NCBI RefSeq assembly: GCF_035222275.1
Contig: NC_085886.1
Coordinates: 124,001-188,000 of the forward strand
Length of the DNA: 64,000 nt
DNA from: Podospora bellae-mahoneyi
Taxonomy: Eukaryota; Ascomycota; Sordariomycetes; Sordariales; Podosporaceae
Direction of reading: 5' to 3'
Below the pieces are notes generated by a model. It ran no database searches. It was not told the origin of the DNA and saw only the letters and a program-made list of their open reading frames with translations. The stretch's first letter is position 1. Each line of letters begins with the position of its first letter. A program made the translations under genes and the position numbers. This document shows positions 44,935-57,238 of the stretch, piece by piece.

Positions 44935-46912
44935 ATGGATCATGATCATGGCTCCCACGGGGGCGGTGGGACGGGAAACACGACCTACCCTGTTACAAAC
45001 GAAGAATTGGCGCAGCGGTTCTGGTTCATTGTCGCGGGGTTTGTGGGCGCGTTTCTGGTCTGCCGGGTTATAAACTGGTACAAGTTGGAAAGAAGGTTAG
45101 CGGTTATTCCTGACATTTCTATCAGAGCTGGACTCATGCTAACAAGGGGCACTTGTTCTCAGACTACGACGGCACACGTCGAGTTCCGTCCAATCTCCAA
45201 CAAAACCGGACACGGCCTTTCTAGAGCTGTGGGCAACCTTTACGGCCGTGGTTCGTGAAGTTAGTTATCCCCAGCTGTATGTCCCAGCAAGGGGGTTTTC
45301 CTGGTTGACGCCGCCTCCAGGAGGCCGCGTCATTGTCCTGTTGGTGTACTGGATTATCGTGATATACATGGCCACCGATGGTGCCATAGTTCCAGATGTC
45401 TTTCATTGGGAACGCATTGGCTATCGAAACGCTTGGGTCACTATCACCCAGCTGCCGCTGCTCTATCTGCTTTCTTCCAAGTGCAACGTTGTAGGCTTCA
45501 TCACGGGTATCAGCCATGAGAGGCTCAACTGGCTGCACCGATGGGTGGCCCGCACCATGCTCGCCACAGGAGCTGTTCACGGCTTCTACTTTTATGCCGA
45601 CTGGGCGCGTTCTGAGCTTGTCGACTATCAGATCAAGATGATGCCCATGATCAAGTATGGGTTCGGCGCCTGGGGCCTTTTGTTATGGGCCTGTGTCTCC
45701 GGGCTGGCCCCATTGCGGCGGTTGTCCTATGAGTTCTTTGTCTTGCAACACATCGTCACTGCTGTCTTGTTGCTATGGTTGGTATACGTCCACATTCCTG
45801 TCGACGCCAGATACAACCTGTGGTTTGCCATTGCGGCCCTCTGCTTCGACCGGTTTTGCCGAACAGTGATGTTGGTTTGGCAGAACGTGAAGGCGTTGCC
45901 TGACACGAAGAGATGCACGGGAGGACAACGGATTGGGCATCAAGCCCAGGTGCGTGCGGTTGGGGACTCGATCACGGTAGTTACCATCAAGGATGTCCAC
46001 TTCAAGTGGAGAGCTGGACAGCATCTTTATCTTTGGATGCCCCGAGTTGGTATTGCCGAAGCTCACCCTTACACCATTGCCTGCGCCCATCAGCTCCCCG
46101 AGACTTGCATCTGTAACAGCATTCAACTTGTCGTTCGCAAACACGGTGGATTTTCCAAACGACTGCACGAATTAGCGACCAAGGCCCAGTTGGCTGGGAA
46201 GAAGGAGAGGCTGACAGCATTTGTCTCCGGGCCGTATGGAGCGCCACCGCGGTGGGACATTTACGAGACCATAGTACTCATCTCGGCTTCCACCGGTGCA
46301 TCCTTTACGCTGCCCATTCTCGAAAGTGTGCTCCAACACAAGGGCACAAACTGTGTCAAGAGGATTGACTTCCTCTTGACCACCAAGCAGGGCGAGGAGA
46401 TTGACTTTTATGTGACGCGACTCCACGAGCTGATTGAGCATGCCAAAGGCACAGGCATCGAGCTCCACGTTCACATTGCCGTTACCCAGGGGCCGACATC
46501 GTTCCCGGTCAGCCAAGATGGCGTGACTGCCGACAGATCGTCTGGTTCCTCTACAGGAACCAACTTTGGACGAGGGAAGGTGGCTGATGAGAAGATCACG
46601 AGCCAGAGACCATTATCCAGTCCCGGTGACATCGAACAAACAGCACGGGCGATTCCAGTGGAGCGGAAGAGGTCGAGCCACGCCAGTACGGACTCGCACG
46701 TATTTTACTCGAGTGTCCGACCAGATATTGAGGCCTACATCAGAGGACCTGTGGAGGCAACCGGGGGGGAGACCAGCGTCGTTGTATGTGGCGGCCCGAG
46801 TCTTGTTGCCAGGACAAGAAATTGCGTTGCGAGCCTATCGGATGAGCGGGCGGTTCACAAGGGAACCGGGGCACAAGGGATACAACTATTTGCTGAAGAG
46901 TACAGTTTCTAG
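44935..46912 (+). CDS. Ferric/cupric reductase (FRE family) transmembrane flavocytochrome
   Basis: Plasma-membrane metalloreductase of 636 residues, exons 44935-45095 and 45163-46912. The N-terminus is His-rich (MDHDHGSHGGG), then a first helix (FWFIVAGFVGAFLVCRVI). The ferric-reductase core has paired haem histidines: HRWVARTMLATGAVH, and LQHIVTAVLLLWLVYVH. The flavin part shows HPYTIA (FAD binding), the GGFSKRL loop and the NADPH-side SGPYGAPP. A variable Ser-rich loop precedes the final SVVVCGGPSLVARTRN. It transfers electrons from cytosolic NADPH to extracellular Fe(III) or Cu(II). A single intron follows the first helix. The first in-frame ATG is 44935. The divergent BIM1-like neighbour suggests a copper role. 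Confidence 0.93.
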
Positions 46913-47237
46913 ATGAGGTAGATAGATAGATATCTTACATCTGGTCTCAAATAATACCAACATCCATCCCAACACCCACAAGCAAGGCTGTGCGACTCAG
47001 CCCTGGAGAAACTGAGAGTTCTTATTGGCTATGAATTTGTAGTGGGGCGACTGCAAGGCGTGTTACGGAGTAAACATTTTTTTTGGCTCGTCAGATGGAC
47101 TGGTCTCAGGCTGGCAGTCACCACCAGCGACTCAGCAGTTGTGAGTCAACGTTGGCCCACAGATGTGACTGACGGTCCGCCATAGGGTTGGTACCAGTTG
47201 AGAGAGGGTAAATCAACCTACAAGATAAAAAGCACCC
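46913..47237. other. Short intergenic region
   Basis: 325 bases: 3' UTR of the reductase, starting with GATA-repeat-like GGTAGATAGATAGATATC, and the promoter of the arginyl-tRNA synthetase gene. No gene. Confidence 0.45.
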
Positions 47238-49558
47238 ATGTTTTCCCTACCGGTCCGCCCAAGCGCCCTTTTGCCTTGCCTCCCGCGCTCCAGGTCTCTT
47301 CTTTTACACAGACACTTCTTGGCAGGCACGCGCACACTGCATTCTTCTTTTGGGCCCCACTTCCAGACACTGAACCCCTCCATCCGGAAGCCGAACCCCT
47401 CCACTGAGAAATTGAGCCCCTCCATTCTTTCGCGAACCGGCATCACTGTCACCTGCAACCACTACAACTCCTGGCAGTCACCACGACGATACACACACAG
47501 CACCACAGCCATGGAACAGCTTCAGAAACAGGTCGAGGGCCTTAATCTCAATGCCATCACCGAGTTTCCCAACTGCTACCCCGATGTCAACCCCCTCGAT
47601 GTCTACCGCGCCCATCTCGCCAACGTCCTGACCGAGGTTACCGGTGTCGACAAGAACATTATCTACCCTGCCCTGTCATGGACTCAAAGTCTTGACAAGG
47701 GCGACTTGGTCCTCGCCGCGCCCGCCCTCCGGCTCCCCAAGGGCGGTCCCAAGCCCGACCAGATCGTTCAAGATTGGGCCGCCAAGTTCCCCGAAAACGA
47801 CCCTCTCTTCGAGAAGCCACACGTACACAGCTACTTCATGTCTTTCTTCTTCAAGGGCACGCCCCTCGTAAACAGCATTCTCCCCACCATTCTCCAGAAG
47901 GGCAAGACATTCGGTACCAACCCATCATTGGGTCTCAAGGACCCCAAGGAGCCAAGCGCGGGACGAAAGAAGATTATTGTCGAGTTCTCGTCGCCGAATA
48001 TTGCGAAGCCTTTCCACGCTGGTCACCTTCGCAGCACGATTATCGGCGGTTTCCTCGGTAACCTGTATGAGGGCGCAGGATGGGACGTGACCAGGATCAA
48101 TTATCTTGGTGATTGGGGCAAGCAATACGGTCTTCTGGCCCTGGCGTTCGAGAAGTTCGGTGATGAGAAGGCTCTGGAGCAAGACCCCATCAACCACCTT
48201 TTCCAACTCTATGTTCGCATCAATACGGAGATGACCGAGGAGAAGGAGCAAATCGCGAAGCGCAAGGAGGCTGGTGAGGATGTAACAGAGGTTGAGGCCA
48301 ACAGCTTGGACGAACAGGCCCGTCGCTACTTCAAGAAGATGACCGACAGGGATGAAAAGGCGCTGGCCATGTGGAAGAAGTTCCGCGACCTCAGCATTGT
48401 GAGGTACAAGCAGACCTATGCCCGTCTCAACATTCACTTTGACGAGTACAGCGGTGAGAGTCAGGTGTCCGAGGCTGACATGGCTGATATCGGAAAGCAG
48501 CTGGAGGAGAAGAAGATCAGCAAGGAGGACAATGGCGCGCAGCTTATTGACTTCTCCGAGCTTGTCCCCGGCAAGGAGGGCAAGCGCCTGGAGAAGCCTC
48601 TTGTCAGGAAGAGGGATGGCACTGCTCTCTACCTGACCCGTGATATTAGCGAACTGTTGGCTCGTCATGCCAAGTACAACTTTGACAAGATGATCTACGT
48701 CGTCGCCTCGGCCCAAGACTTGCATCTCAAGCAGCTCTTCAAGATCATTGAGCTCTTGGGCCACAAGGATATTGCTGACAAGTGCCAGCACATCAACTTT
48801 GGCCTGGTTCTCGGTATGAGCACTCGCAAGGGTACCGTCAAGTTCTTGGATGACATTCTCCGCGATGTTGCCGACAAGATGCACGAGACCATGAGGAAGA
48901 ACGAGGACAAGTATAACCAAGTGGAGAACCCCGAGGCTGTTGCTGATGTCCTTGGTATCAGCTCTGTCATGGTCCAAGACATGACTGGCAAGAGGTAAGC
49001 AAGCAACATATGCCCCACTGGGTGCAAATTGGAATCAAGAATACTGACCTTTGGGGATAACAGGATCAACAACTACACCTTCAACATGGATCAAATGACA
49101 TCGTTTGAGGGCGATACCGGCCCGTATCTTCAATATGCGCACGCCCGTGTGTGCTCCATTAAGCGCAAGGCTGGCCTCAGCGACGAGGAGATTGCTAGCG
49201 CCGACTTCTCACTGTTGACGGAAGCCCATGCTGTCAACATTGTCCGTCTTCTGGCGCAGTGGCCCGATGTCTTCAGTAACACCTTGAGGACGCTGGAGCC
49301 CACAACCGTGTTGGCCTACCTCTTCAAGATGACACACGCCCTGAGCAGCTCCTATGATGTATTGAGGATCATGGGTAGCGAGCCTGCGGTTTTGAAGGCC
49401 CGCATGGCGCTCTACGAGGCGGCCCACATTGTGTTGGGCAACGGCATGCGCCTGCTGGGTCTGAGCCCCGTTGAACGGTACGTCTCCATCCCATCATAAA
49501 CCTCCTTGACATCATTTCTCGTGGTCGTGCATGACACTGACACCTTTTTAGTATGTAA
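47238..49558 (+). CDS. Arginyl-tRNA synthetase, probable dual mitochondrial/cytosolic
   Basis: Class I ArgRS charging tRNA-Arg. Exons 47238-48994, 49064-49477 and a terminal 7-nt exon 49552-49558 that supplies the last base of an Arg codon, Met and stop, giving the family C-terminus PVERM. Full length is 725 residues. The HIGH-like motif is HAGHLRST (about 260) and the KMSKS region is GMSTRKGT (about 527). The first about 90 residues are Arg/Ser/Leu/Pro-rich with almost no acid, like a mitochondrial presequence. A second in-frame ATG at 47511 sits in a near-ideal context (CACAGCCATGG) and starts MEQLQKQVEGL, where cytosolic enzymes begin (634 residues). The first ATG has a poorer context (ACCCATGT). 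Two products by leaky scanning or alternative transcription start are likely. Confidence 0.94.
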
Positions 49559-52500
49559 ATTTGTTGTTTTTTATCGGGGAGCGGGGGCGAAGCATGGTGC
49601 CATGATGGTATATTAGGTACGAAAAGCAATGAATGAACAACGAAGAATTACCAAGGTCATCTCAAATTGCTGCATGTTATGCTTCTGATGCATGGTTGTC
49701 AGGTGGACAACAAATGACTTCTAACCGACTTGACGGGCAATGTCATTGCTGTCGCCCCTCTGCAGACTCGCAGGGGAGCGCGGTGATCGCATACTGACTA
49801 GCACGCTGACCGCACCAATGCTTGACGTTTCTGTTGGAAAGGCAGAGGCCACTAGGAGAAGGTGGAAATGATTAGGAAGTGGGGTTGGGGAAACACCGAT
49901 GGAGTGGAAGGGGTGGAAAGGATGTCCCGCTACTTCATGATGAGATGTGTACCAAGCACAAACGCCCAACCCGGCGATTTACCCTGTGTGCAAGCCACTA
50001 TTCGGCACTTCTTTATGGGGTGAGATACGGAGTGAGGGGGGGCTGGGGGGGTTCGAGAAGAGGTTGGTGGATATGGAAGCATGGAAGGGCACTCTCGGAG
50101 ACATTTGAGATCCCGTCTTTTGTGTTCTTCCGGTTTGGTTGTCCGACAACTGTCATGCAGTTTGCCGGGGGTCGATCATGTCTGTAGCTCGGTCTGCTGC
50201 CTGGTGGTTTGCTGGCACATCACCTGTGGTGACTTTGTGTAGGCGGGTGGGGGTATTCGTTTGTCCAGGCTCGGTGCCGTCGGGCACTCGCAAGGGGCGG
50301 TATGGTTGGTGTAGGTTGCCATATCGTATTTGTATACACACACATGATGCGTGCGGTTGAGGTTGTGGAAAGAGCCCCAACTGTTCCCAGTCCCACGTTT
50401 TGGACGGTTACGGGTGGCTACGGCGGTGGTGGTGGTGGTGGCGATGATCCAACATCTCGGCGCTGATGCTGGATGGGTGGCACGATGGGTCGATAATGTG
50501 GAAGGGAAAACAATGCTTCGGCGAAAGGGCCCTTGTGGTTGATACGGTGGAATGCGATGGGATGCGATTGGCCTGAGGACAAGAAGTTGGCTGCAGGCAA
50601 AGTGATAACCAAACATCCTTCCCGTGTTCGGTCAGCATCAAGGCGAGAAGGCCTTGTTTTATCTTGACTGATGATATTGCCATCAAGCATTGCCAAGCGG
50701 GCCGATGTTCCAGAGAGATAGATGCGACGCAATGGATGATATGTACCAAGATTCCCGACTACTACCTTACCTTCTTGTCGATATCAACTTATTAGCCAAG
50801 CCACCAGCTCGAAGGAGGTCAGAGACTCGGAAAGATGGTGGGCTGTCCAGCCTTTGAAACCACTCAAAGGGTTCCGGGAAGCACCGTCTTTTTGTGCACG
50901 GGGAATTGGGAAGGATCCGGCCTCCCGAATACTCAGAAGCAGTGTCCCTCTGTGCGACATTCGCTTCAAGTTGTTGGCAACACAACAGGAGCGAGTAAAG
51001 AAAGGGAGGGTAAAAAGAAGTGAAGATCGATGGATGACGTTGCAGCGGGGCGAAGCTGGGTTGATTGCTGAGCAGCAGCTTGGGAGGTCAAGGTAGCCAA
51101 GCCATTGGGTCACAGTGGAAGGGAAAGAAAGTTGTGACGGAGTATCCGTAGTGTGGGGGAAAAGGGACTTGAGTGGCTTCCATAAGGCGAGTGGGCTGCA
51201 TGGGCGCCGAGGGGCCAGGGGTCAATCACCGAGAGATGCATACCTAGTCTTGGCTGTCATTGGTAAAGTCAATTCCCCCATTATTTACCACACTTTTCCT
51301 CTCCACTATGAGATCGATCGATAAAGCTCAGATAAAGACATGCTAAGAATAGCCGTGCGGGACGTCAGGTCAAGTGGGCGAAGTGAGTGTGGGGAGTTGC
51401 TCTCAGACCCTTTACACACAGCAAAACAACAACAACAGCAACAGCAACAACAAACACGGACTCACAATCAGGTCGAGCACAGATGAGGTCAGTTGTCAGC
51501 TGGACACAGCAGCCGAGGGGTCAATCAATAATACACAACACGCTGTCAAGCTGTGGAGAGAAGCTAGCTACCTTGCCTGGGGAGCCGGGGTCAGCCGGGC
51601 TGTGATTCCGGACAATGTGCGTCTGGCCTGCTGCCGTGAACGTGTGGCTTCGGCTGTTGTGGACAACTGAGACCAATAAGACATTCGGTCTGGCCTTGCC
51701 GAAAAGTGCGGCTCACAAAAAACATCCCGAAGGGGGGGCTGAGTAGGAGGGACGGGTTGTTCGGTCTTGGCTGGTCGTTTTCTTCCATCATCCCGCAACC
51801 CGTTGGCAAGTGGTCAGTGGGCGATTTAGTGCCGCCGAGAAAAACCGGTTTCAAACCTTATTTTAGCTGCTTGTATTACCGAAATGGAGGGTACAGATTT
51901 CTCCTCGCCCTCAGGTTTGTCCTCCAAGGCCAAGCCAAGTCGTTCGCAATGGGATATGCAACGAACCAGTGTATGCCATGGTCGTCGGCATTACCACCGC
52001 CCTGCGACCCTTGGTTCCATGTCATGTATGCACCAACAACCAGGCTAGAGCAGAGTGACTGATCTTCAGGTCCTGATGGCCAGTTGCAACGACCACTTTT
52101 GTTTTCTCTCCTGCAGCATCTTAGGCGAGGTGGTTACTTGTTTTGTTGAGATCCTTTCATCATGATCCCAGCAGTCCAAGGAAGACACATGCCCGTAGGG
52201 TCCATTCCGACGTGATGGGTAGGAAAGAGACAGGCATGCCCTGTGGGACTAAGGCATGGCTGTATGTACTATGTAGAGCGGGCGGCGAATCTTGTCCTGC
52301 GTGTGTTTCTTTTCCTTCGGTGTCTTGGTAATTCCTTGGTAGTTCTTCGTTCCCTATTGGCTGGTGGATGATCCCACTGGTGAGCTGGGCTGAGTGGGCT
52401 GTACTGGAACGGATTATCTATGTTGTCGATACCCCGAGTATCACCACATATCATACCCCTTCTTCCTCGCTACTGGCATCAGGTTTCTCTCCTACCCATC

Positions 52501-52653
52501 ATCCCCCCACTTCACTGCCTACCTCTTTGATATATACCGGTCCCCGTACACCCTGAACCAAGACATCCAGTTCCTTTCAAACTACCTACATCGTACCCGG
52601 TGGTTAGCAGTCCGAGACTCATCATCCTCGTTGTGGTTCACCATCTACAGGCC
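49559..52653. other. 3.1-kb gene-free region
   Basis: Tandem plus-strand genes flank this region. It contains G-rich tracts near 50035-50055, a short CA tract at about 50336-50343 and a CAA/CAG-rich stretch at about 51421-51455. A TATATA-type box lies about 52527-52535, some 120 bases before the P450 start. No frame shows a domain or credible exon chain. Confidence 0.45.
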
Positions 52654-54686
52654 ATGGCCTTCGCTTTACTTCTCTTATTGGCGACAGTGGTTGCCCTGGT
52701 GGCAGTACATCGCTACCTCAACAGACAAAAGCTACCAGCAGGCGTCCGTCCCTTACCGGGCCCTCGAGGCATCCCATTCATTGGCCGAGTACACGACATC
52801 CCGGAGAATGCCTCGTGGCTAAAGTTTTACGAATGGAGTAAGGAGTATGGCGCCATCTACCAGATGGAGATCTTTGGCACTGTCCATGTCTGGATTTCGT
52901 CTGAGAAAATTGCCCATGATTTGCTCTCCAAGAGGGCCCTGATCTACTCGGACAGACCGACGATTCCCAACTTGCCTGATAACAGGACCAGTGGTGATTA
53001 CCTTGCCTTGTTGGGCCGCACTGGTATGCGCCCTCCTATCTCATCCTCGAACACAATCCGGTGCTAGAATACTAACCAAGACATGAACAGAAACATGGAA
53101 GCGCCAACGCAAGCTCTGCAACCACTTGATGCACACCTCGGCCCTCGCCTCGCTTCACTCATATCCCACCCGTGAGCGCGATAGATTTCTTTACCTCATG
53201 GGAAGCGACCCTTCCAAGTACATCGAGTGGATCGAGCAGTTCACGTCTCGCACCGTTTCTCGCCTGTCCTGGGGAACCGCCAAACCAGCCCAGATCCTCC
53301 GGCACACGACCTTTGGCCTGCTGCAGACAATCTCACCTTCCGGCGCGTTGCCAAACATCATCTCCTTCCTGCAGCACGTCCCTCTTGCGCTAAGCCCGTG
53401 GAAGAAGAAGGAAGCGGCTAGACACGCGCTCGAGGACAGGTTGTACAAGGCCAATATCGACTTTGTCAGGAGAAGTCTCGAGTCTGGAAGGGGTGAGGAG
53501 TCCTTTATCGGCACGTTCATGAAGAGTCAGTTGCCTGCTGAGGGTAAGGACGAGAAGGAGAGGTTGAAGTGGGGAGATCAAGAGGAGGCGATGCATGTTG
53601 TCGGTCTGATGGCGATCGCTGGGGCGTTGACGATTGGGAGCCCGATTCAGAGCTACATTCTGGCCATGTGTCATTACCCCGAGGCTCAAAAGGCGTTGCA
53701 GGAGGAGATTGACCGGGTTTGCGAGGGGAGGTGCCCGCAGTGGGAGGACAGGGAGAAGCTGCCTATGCTGAGAGCGGTGGTCAAGGAGGTGATTCGCTGG
53801 AGGCCGCCGGTGCCCACAGGCATTCCCCATGCGATTGAGAAGGATGATGTCTATGAGGGGTATCTCATTCCCAAGGGGGCGACGATTCATGCGTTGGAGT
53901 GGTGAGTTTTTGCCTTCCCCCTTTTCCCCCCTTTAGTGTGATGAAGCTAACAAGTAGAAAAACAGGGGCATCACCCGCGATGAGGAGACCTACCCCTGCG
54001 CCGATGAGTTCCTTCCGGCCCGCTGGGTCGACCCGGCCTATCCAACCTTCAAGGAGCCCCTCACACAATACCCGAATCTCAACGGCTTTTCTCAGTTTGG
54101 TTTTGGCAGGCGAACATGCCAAGGCATCCCCATCGTGGAGCAGGATCTGTTCCTCTCGATGGGCGGCATGGCCTGGGCCTTTGACATCCGCAAAAAGGTA
54201 GACCCGGTGACCGGCAAGGTCATCCCCGTGCATTGGAACGACTACACGCCTCTCTTGATCGCCAAGCCCTGCAAGTTTGACTTTGACGCCATCCCAAGAC
54301 AGGAGGGTAGGATGGAGGAGCTCAGGCAAATGTTTGATTCTGCGAGGGAGGAGGAAGAGCAACAAGACAACGCGATCGTGATGGATATCAGCCAGTTTGA
54401 GAAGGACCTGGGTGCCGAGAAGATTTATCGCGACAAGGCATGTGAGATTAGGTATGCCGACGCTGCGGCGCAGTCGGATGAGCTTGAGCAGACGGCCTCT
54501 GAGGGGTCTTCGACGCCACTGGAGCCTGGGCTTGAACTTGGGGATTCGAGTTCCGAGGCCGATACCGAGAGCGACTTCGGAAAGGAATCGCTCAGCACGG
54601 GGATGAGGGTTGTGTTGGACGGCCGGGTTGAGAAGACGCTCGGGATTGAGCCTGTGGTGAGCGTGACGGGAGTACCAGGCGCGTGA
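52654..54686 (+). CDS. Cytochrome P450 monooxygenase with acidic C-terminal extension
   Basis: ER-anchored P450 of 633 residues. Exons 52654-53023, 53091-53901, 53966-54686. An N-terminal anchor (MAFALLLLLATVVALVAVH) and the hinge LPAGVRPLPGPRGIPFIG lead. Other P450 marks: helix C WKRQRKLCNH; helix I AGALTIGS with the AGxxT pattern; helix K ExxR in VVKEVIRWRPP; haem loop FGFGRRTCQG with Cys about 445. Fungal P450s usually end near residue 500-530, but this one carries about 110 further residues rich in Glu, Asp and Ser (EEEEQQD, LELGDSSSEADTESD). The clan resembles the CYP64-like oxidases of secondary metabolism, but I cannot assign a family or substrate. About 1.1 kb upstream of an FAD oxidase on the same strand. 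Confidence 0.92.
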
Positions 54687-55760
54687 AAGTGGGCTTAGTG
54701 ATGATGGCTGGCCATGATTTTGCGATGTTTCTAATGAATGAGGGCTGCATTGGGATTGGGACTTGGGCTGGGTATTTGGGTCTATCAAAGTGAAATACCC
54801 AAAGGAAACTGGTAGTATCTGGATGGACGGAGTTTGGAAAAAATGGGTTGGTTGTTTTGATGATCGACAGGGCGGGTGCCCTCTTTTTGTTTTTCTTTCT
54901 TATTCAATTAGTATTAGCATAACCTAAGGTAGGTTTCTTGGAGCAGATATCAACTGAACTCTCCTCTTGAAATGACTAAGAAAACGTGCCCTACATGGCC
55001 ATCGAGGTAGCAATTGACTCTCGTTGTCTTGTAACTACGCTTAAGGGTGCTGGTGTTGTTCAAAGTTTAGCTCAATGTTAACTCGTGCGAAAAAGAGCCG
55101 GGATGACTGGATGTTGATGGATTCGGATGCTGACGAGAACATGAGGGCGCCCGCATGATGTTCTGGAATGAAGAGAGGCCCGGAAAATGGCTTTCATCTC
55201 GCGTTGGGCGACTCTGCATCGAGCATTGTGTGGTGGAGTGGCAAAACGGCTGGTGGCTTGACCAATAGCACGGCCATCTCTCCTGCCTAGGCATTAACAT
55301 GGAACGGCGAATCTTGCGAGAAGGACCCTTCTTCTGGCGTTGACCTGGCTAAATGTGTTTATGGTGGTATCCAAGCCCGGTAGCGTCTTTTCTACCCACC
55401 AACGAGAAGCGTCAGATGCCTGTTGGTGCTGGCTGTCACTAACGGCCCCATGTGACTGCTCCGCCGTACAGTCTTCTTAGTGGCCGCCATGTCCACGACC
55501 CCAAGGCACCATGCTTTCCCATGTGGCCAATCCAGCGTGGTGTCTTGCAGTGCCGCTGCCAGACAGCAGCATGATAAGCAGGAGAGATGACAGATGACAG
55601 GGGGCTGGGACAGTTAAGTGGTATAGGTCGATATTAAAAACCTGGGGAACTGCCGTCTTCACCTGGATTTCACCCAGGCTCAGGCTCTCAACATCATCAT
55701 CACCGGGCAACCTCCTTCCCACTTTTTCTCGACCTCTCCCATCACCTTGACCAGCACACA
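54687..55760. other. Intergenic region between P450 and FAD oxidase
   Basis: About 1.07 kb between tandem plus-strand genes. No gene, repeat or clear regulatory palindrome was recognised. Confidence 0.45.
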
Positions 55761-57238
55761 ATGGGCCAGGGACCCAGCACCAGCGCCCTGCAGCAATGCA
55801 TCCAGGGGGTTGCCAACAACCGAGCCAACTTCGCTGCTTTTGCCGGGAGCCCACTTTACCAGATTCAATGGGTCAAGCCGTATAATCTTGATGTGTCCGT
55901 CGAGCCTGCTGCCGTGGTGAGGCCAGAGACGGCACAGGATATTTCCGACATTATCAAGTGCGCCAATGCCAACGGCGTCAAGGTGCAGGCCAAGTCTGGG
56001 GGGCACTCCTATCAGAACTACGGCGTTGGCGGGAGTGATGGGGCCGTTGCCATCGACATGGTCAACTTTCAGAAATTTTCAATGGACACCAAGACATGGT
56101 ATGCTACCATAGGGGCTGGAAATCGCCTGGGAGAGGTGGACAAGAAGATGCACGCTCAAGGAGGACGGGCCATGGCCCATGGTGTCTGTCCTGGTGTTGG
56201 CCTTGGTGGTCATGCTACGATTGTAAGTGACTCTTCAAATCATGTCTTGCTGGATGCCTGCTAACTTGACCATCAAAGGGAGGATTGGGCCCCATGTCGA
56301 GAATGTGGGGATCTGCCTTGGATCATATTGTCGAAGTTGAAGTCGTCACCGCCGACGGCAAAATCCAGAGAGCGAGCGCCACGCAGAACGAGGATCTTTT
56401 CTGGGCCCTCAGAGGCTCTGCGTCTGGGTTCGGAGTTATCACCGAGTTCGTTGTGAGAACACATCCCGAGCCGGCCAACGTTGTTCAGTATGAATACACC
56501 ATCAAGCTCGGGAAACAGGCCGATGTCGCTCCTTTGTACTCGAAATGGCAGGCTTTGATGGCGGACCCCAAGCTTGACCGTCGGTTCGGATCCATGTTCA
56601 TCATGTTCCCTCTTGGCGCTATCATCACTGGCACATTCTATGGAACTCAGGAGGAGTTCTTGACAACTGGCATCCCCAACGCTCTTCCGCAAGATGGCAA
56701 CGGCCATCTGGTCATCAACGACTGGCTTGGGGGTTTGGCTCATGATGCCGAAAAGGAGGCACTGTATCTGTCTGGGCTTGCTATGCCATTCGTATCACGC
56801 TCTCTGGCCTTCAAGCGACAGGACCTCCTGGGACCGGAAAAGATCAAGGACATTTTCAACTGGGTCGACACCCAAAAGAAAGGCACACTCCTGTGGTTCA
56901 TCATCTTCGACGCTGCAGGGGGTGCTATTGAGGACGTACCGCAGAATGCCACGGCCTTCGCTCATCGTGACAAAATCATGTACTACCAGTCTTATGGCAT
57001 TGGACTGCCTGTGACAAAAACCACCAAGGATTTCATCACCGGATTTCACGACCAGGTTGTTCAGAAAGCCGGTCCAGGCACTTGGGGCACGTATCCAGGG
57101 TACGTCAACAACGCTTTGGTCGACCAGCAAAAGCAGTACTGGGACTCCAACCTGCCCGCATTGGAGCAGATCAAGGCTCGGTGGGACCCCAAGGACTTGT
57201 TCCACAACCCAGGGAGTGTGAGGCCTGCCAAGAACTAG
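55761..57238 (+). CDS. FAD-linked oxidase, glucooligosaccharide-oxidase/berberine-bridge type
   Basis: Flavoprotein oxidase of 473 residues, exons 55761-56222 and 56279-57238. The PCMH-type FAD domain is clear (PETAQDISDIIKCANANGVKVQAKSGGHSY). His about 82 (SGGHSY) and Cys about 143 (HGVCPGVGLGGH) match the two residues that attach FAD covalently in glucooligosaccharide oxidase. The BBE domain closes the protein (NNALVDQQKQYWDSNLPALEQIK... DPKDLFHNPGSV). Unlike secreted AA7 enzymes it has no signal peptide: it starts MGQGPSTS, which fits an N-myristoylation motif (Gly-2, Ser-6). Substrate unknown: carbohydrate or a secondary metabolite, the latter suggested by the P450 neighbour. Confidence 0.93.

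Noticed and set aside
47925-48977. 350-codon open frame antisense to arginyl-tRNA synthetase
   Set aside because: It mirrors a strongly conserved coding exon with C/G-rich third positions, which commonly leaves the opposite strand open; it has no motifs of its own.
53865-54788. 307-codon open frame antisense to the last P450 exon
   Set aside because: It overlaps a coding exon with the haem-binding motif; no independent start context or domain.
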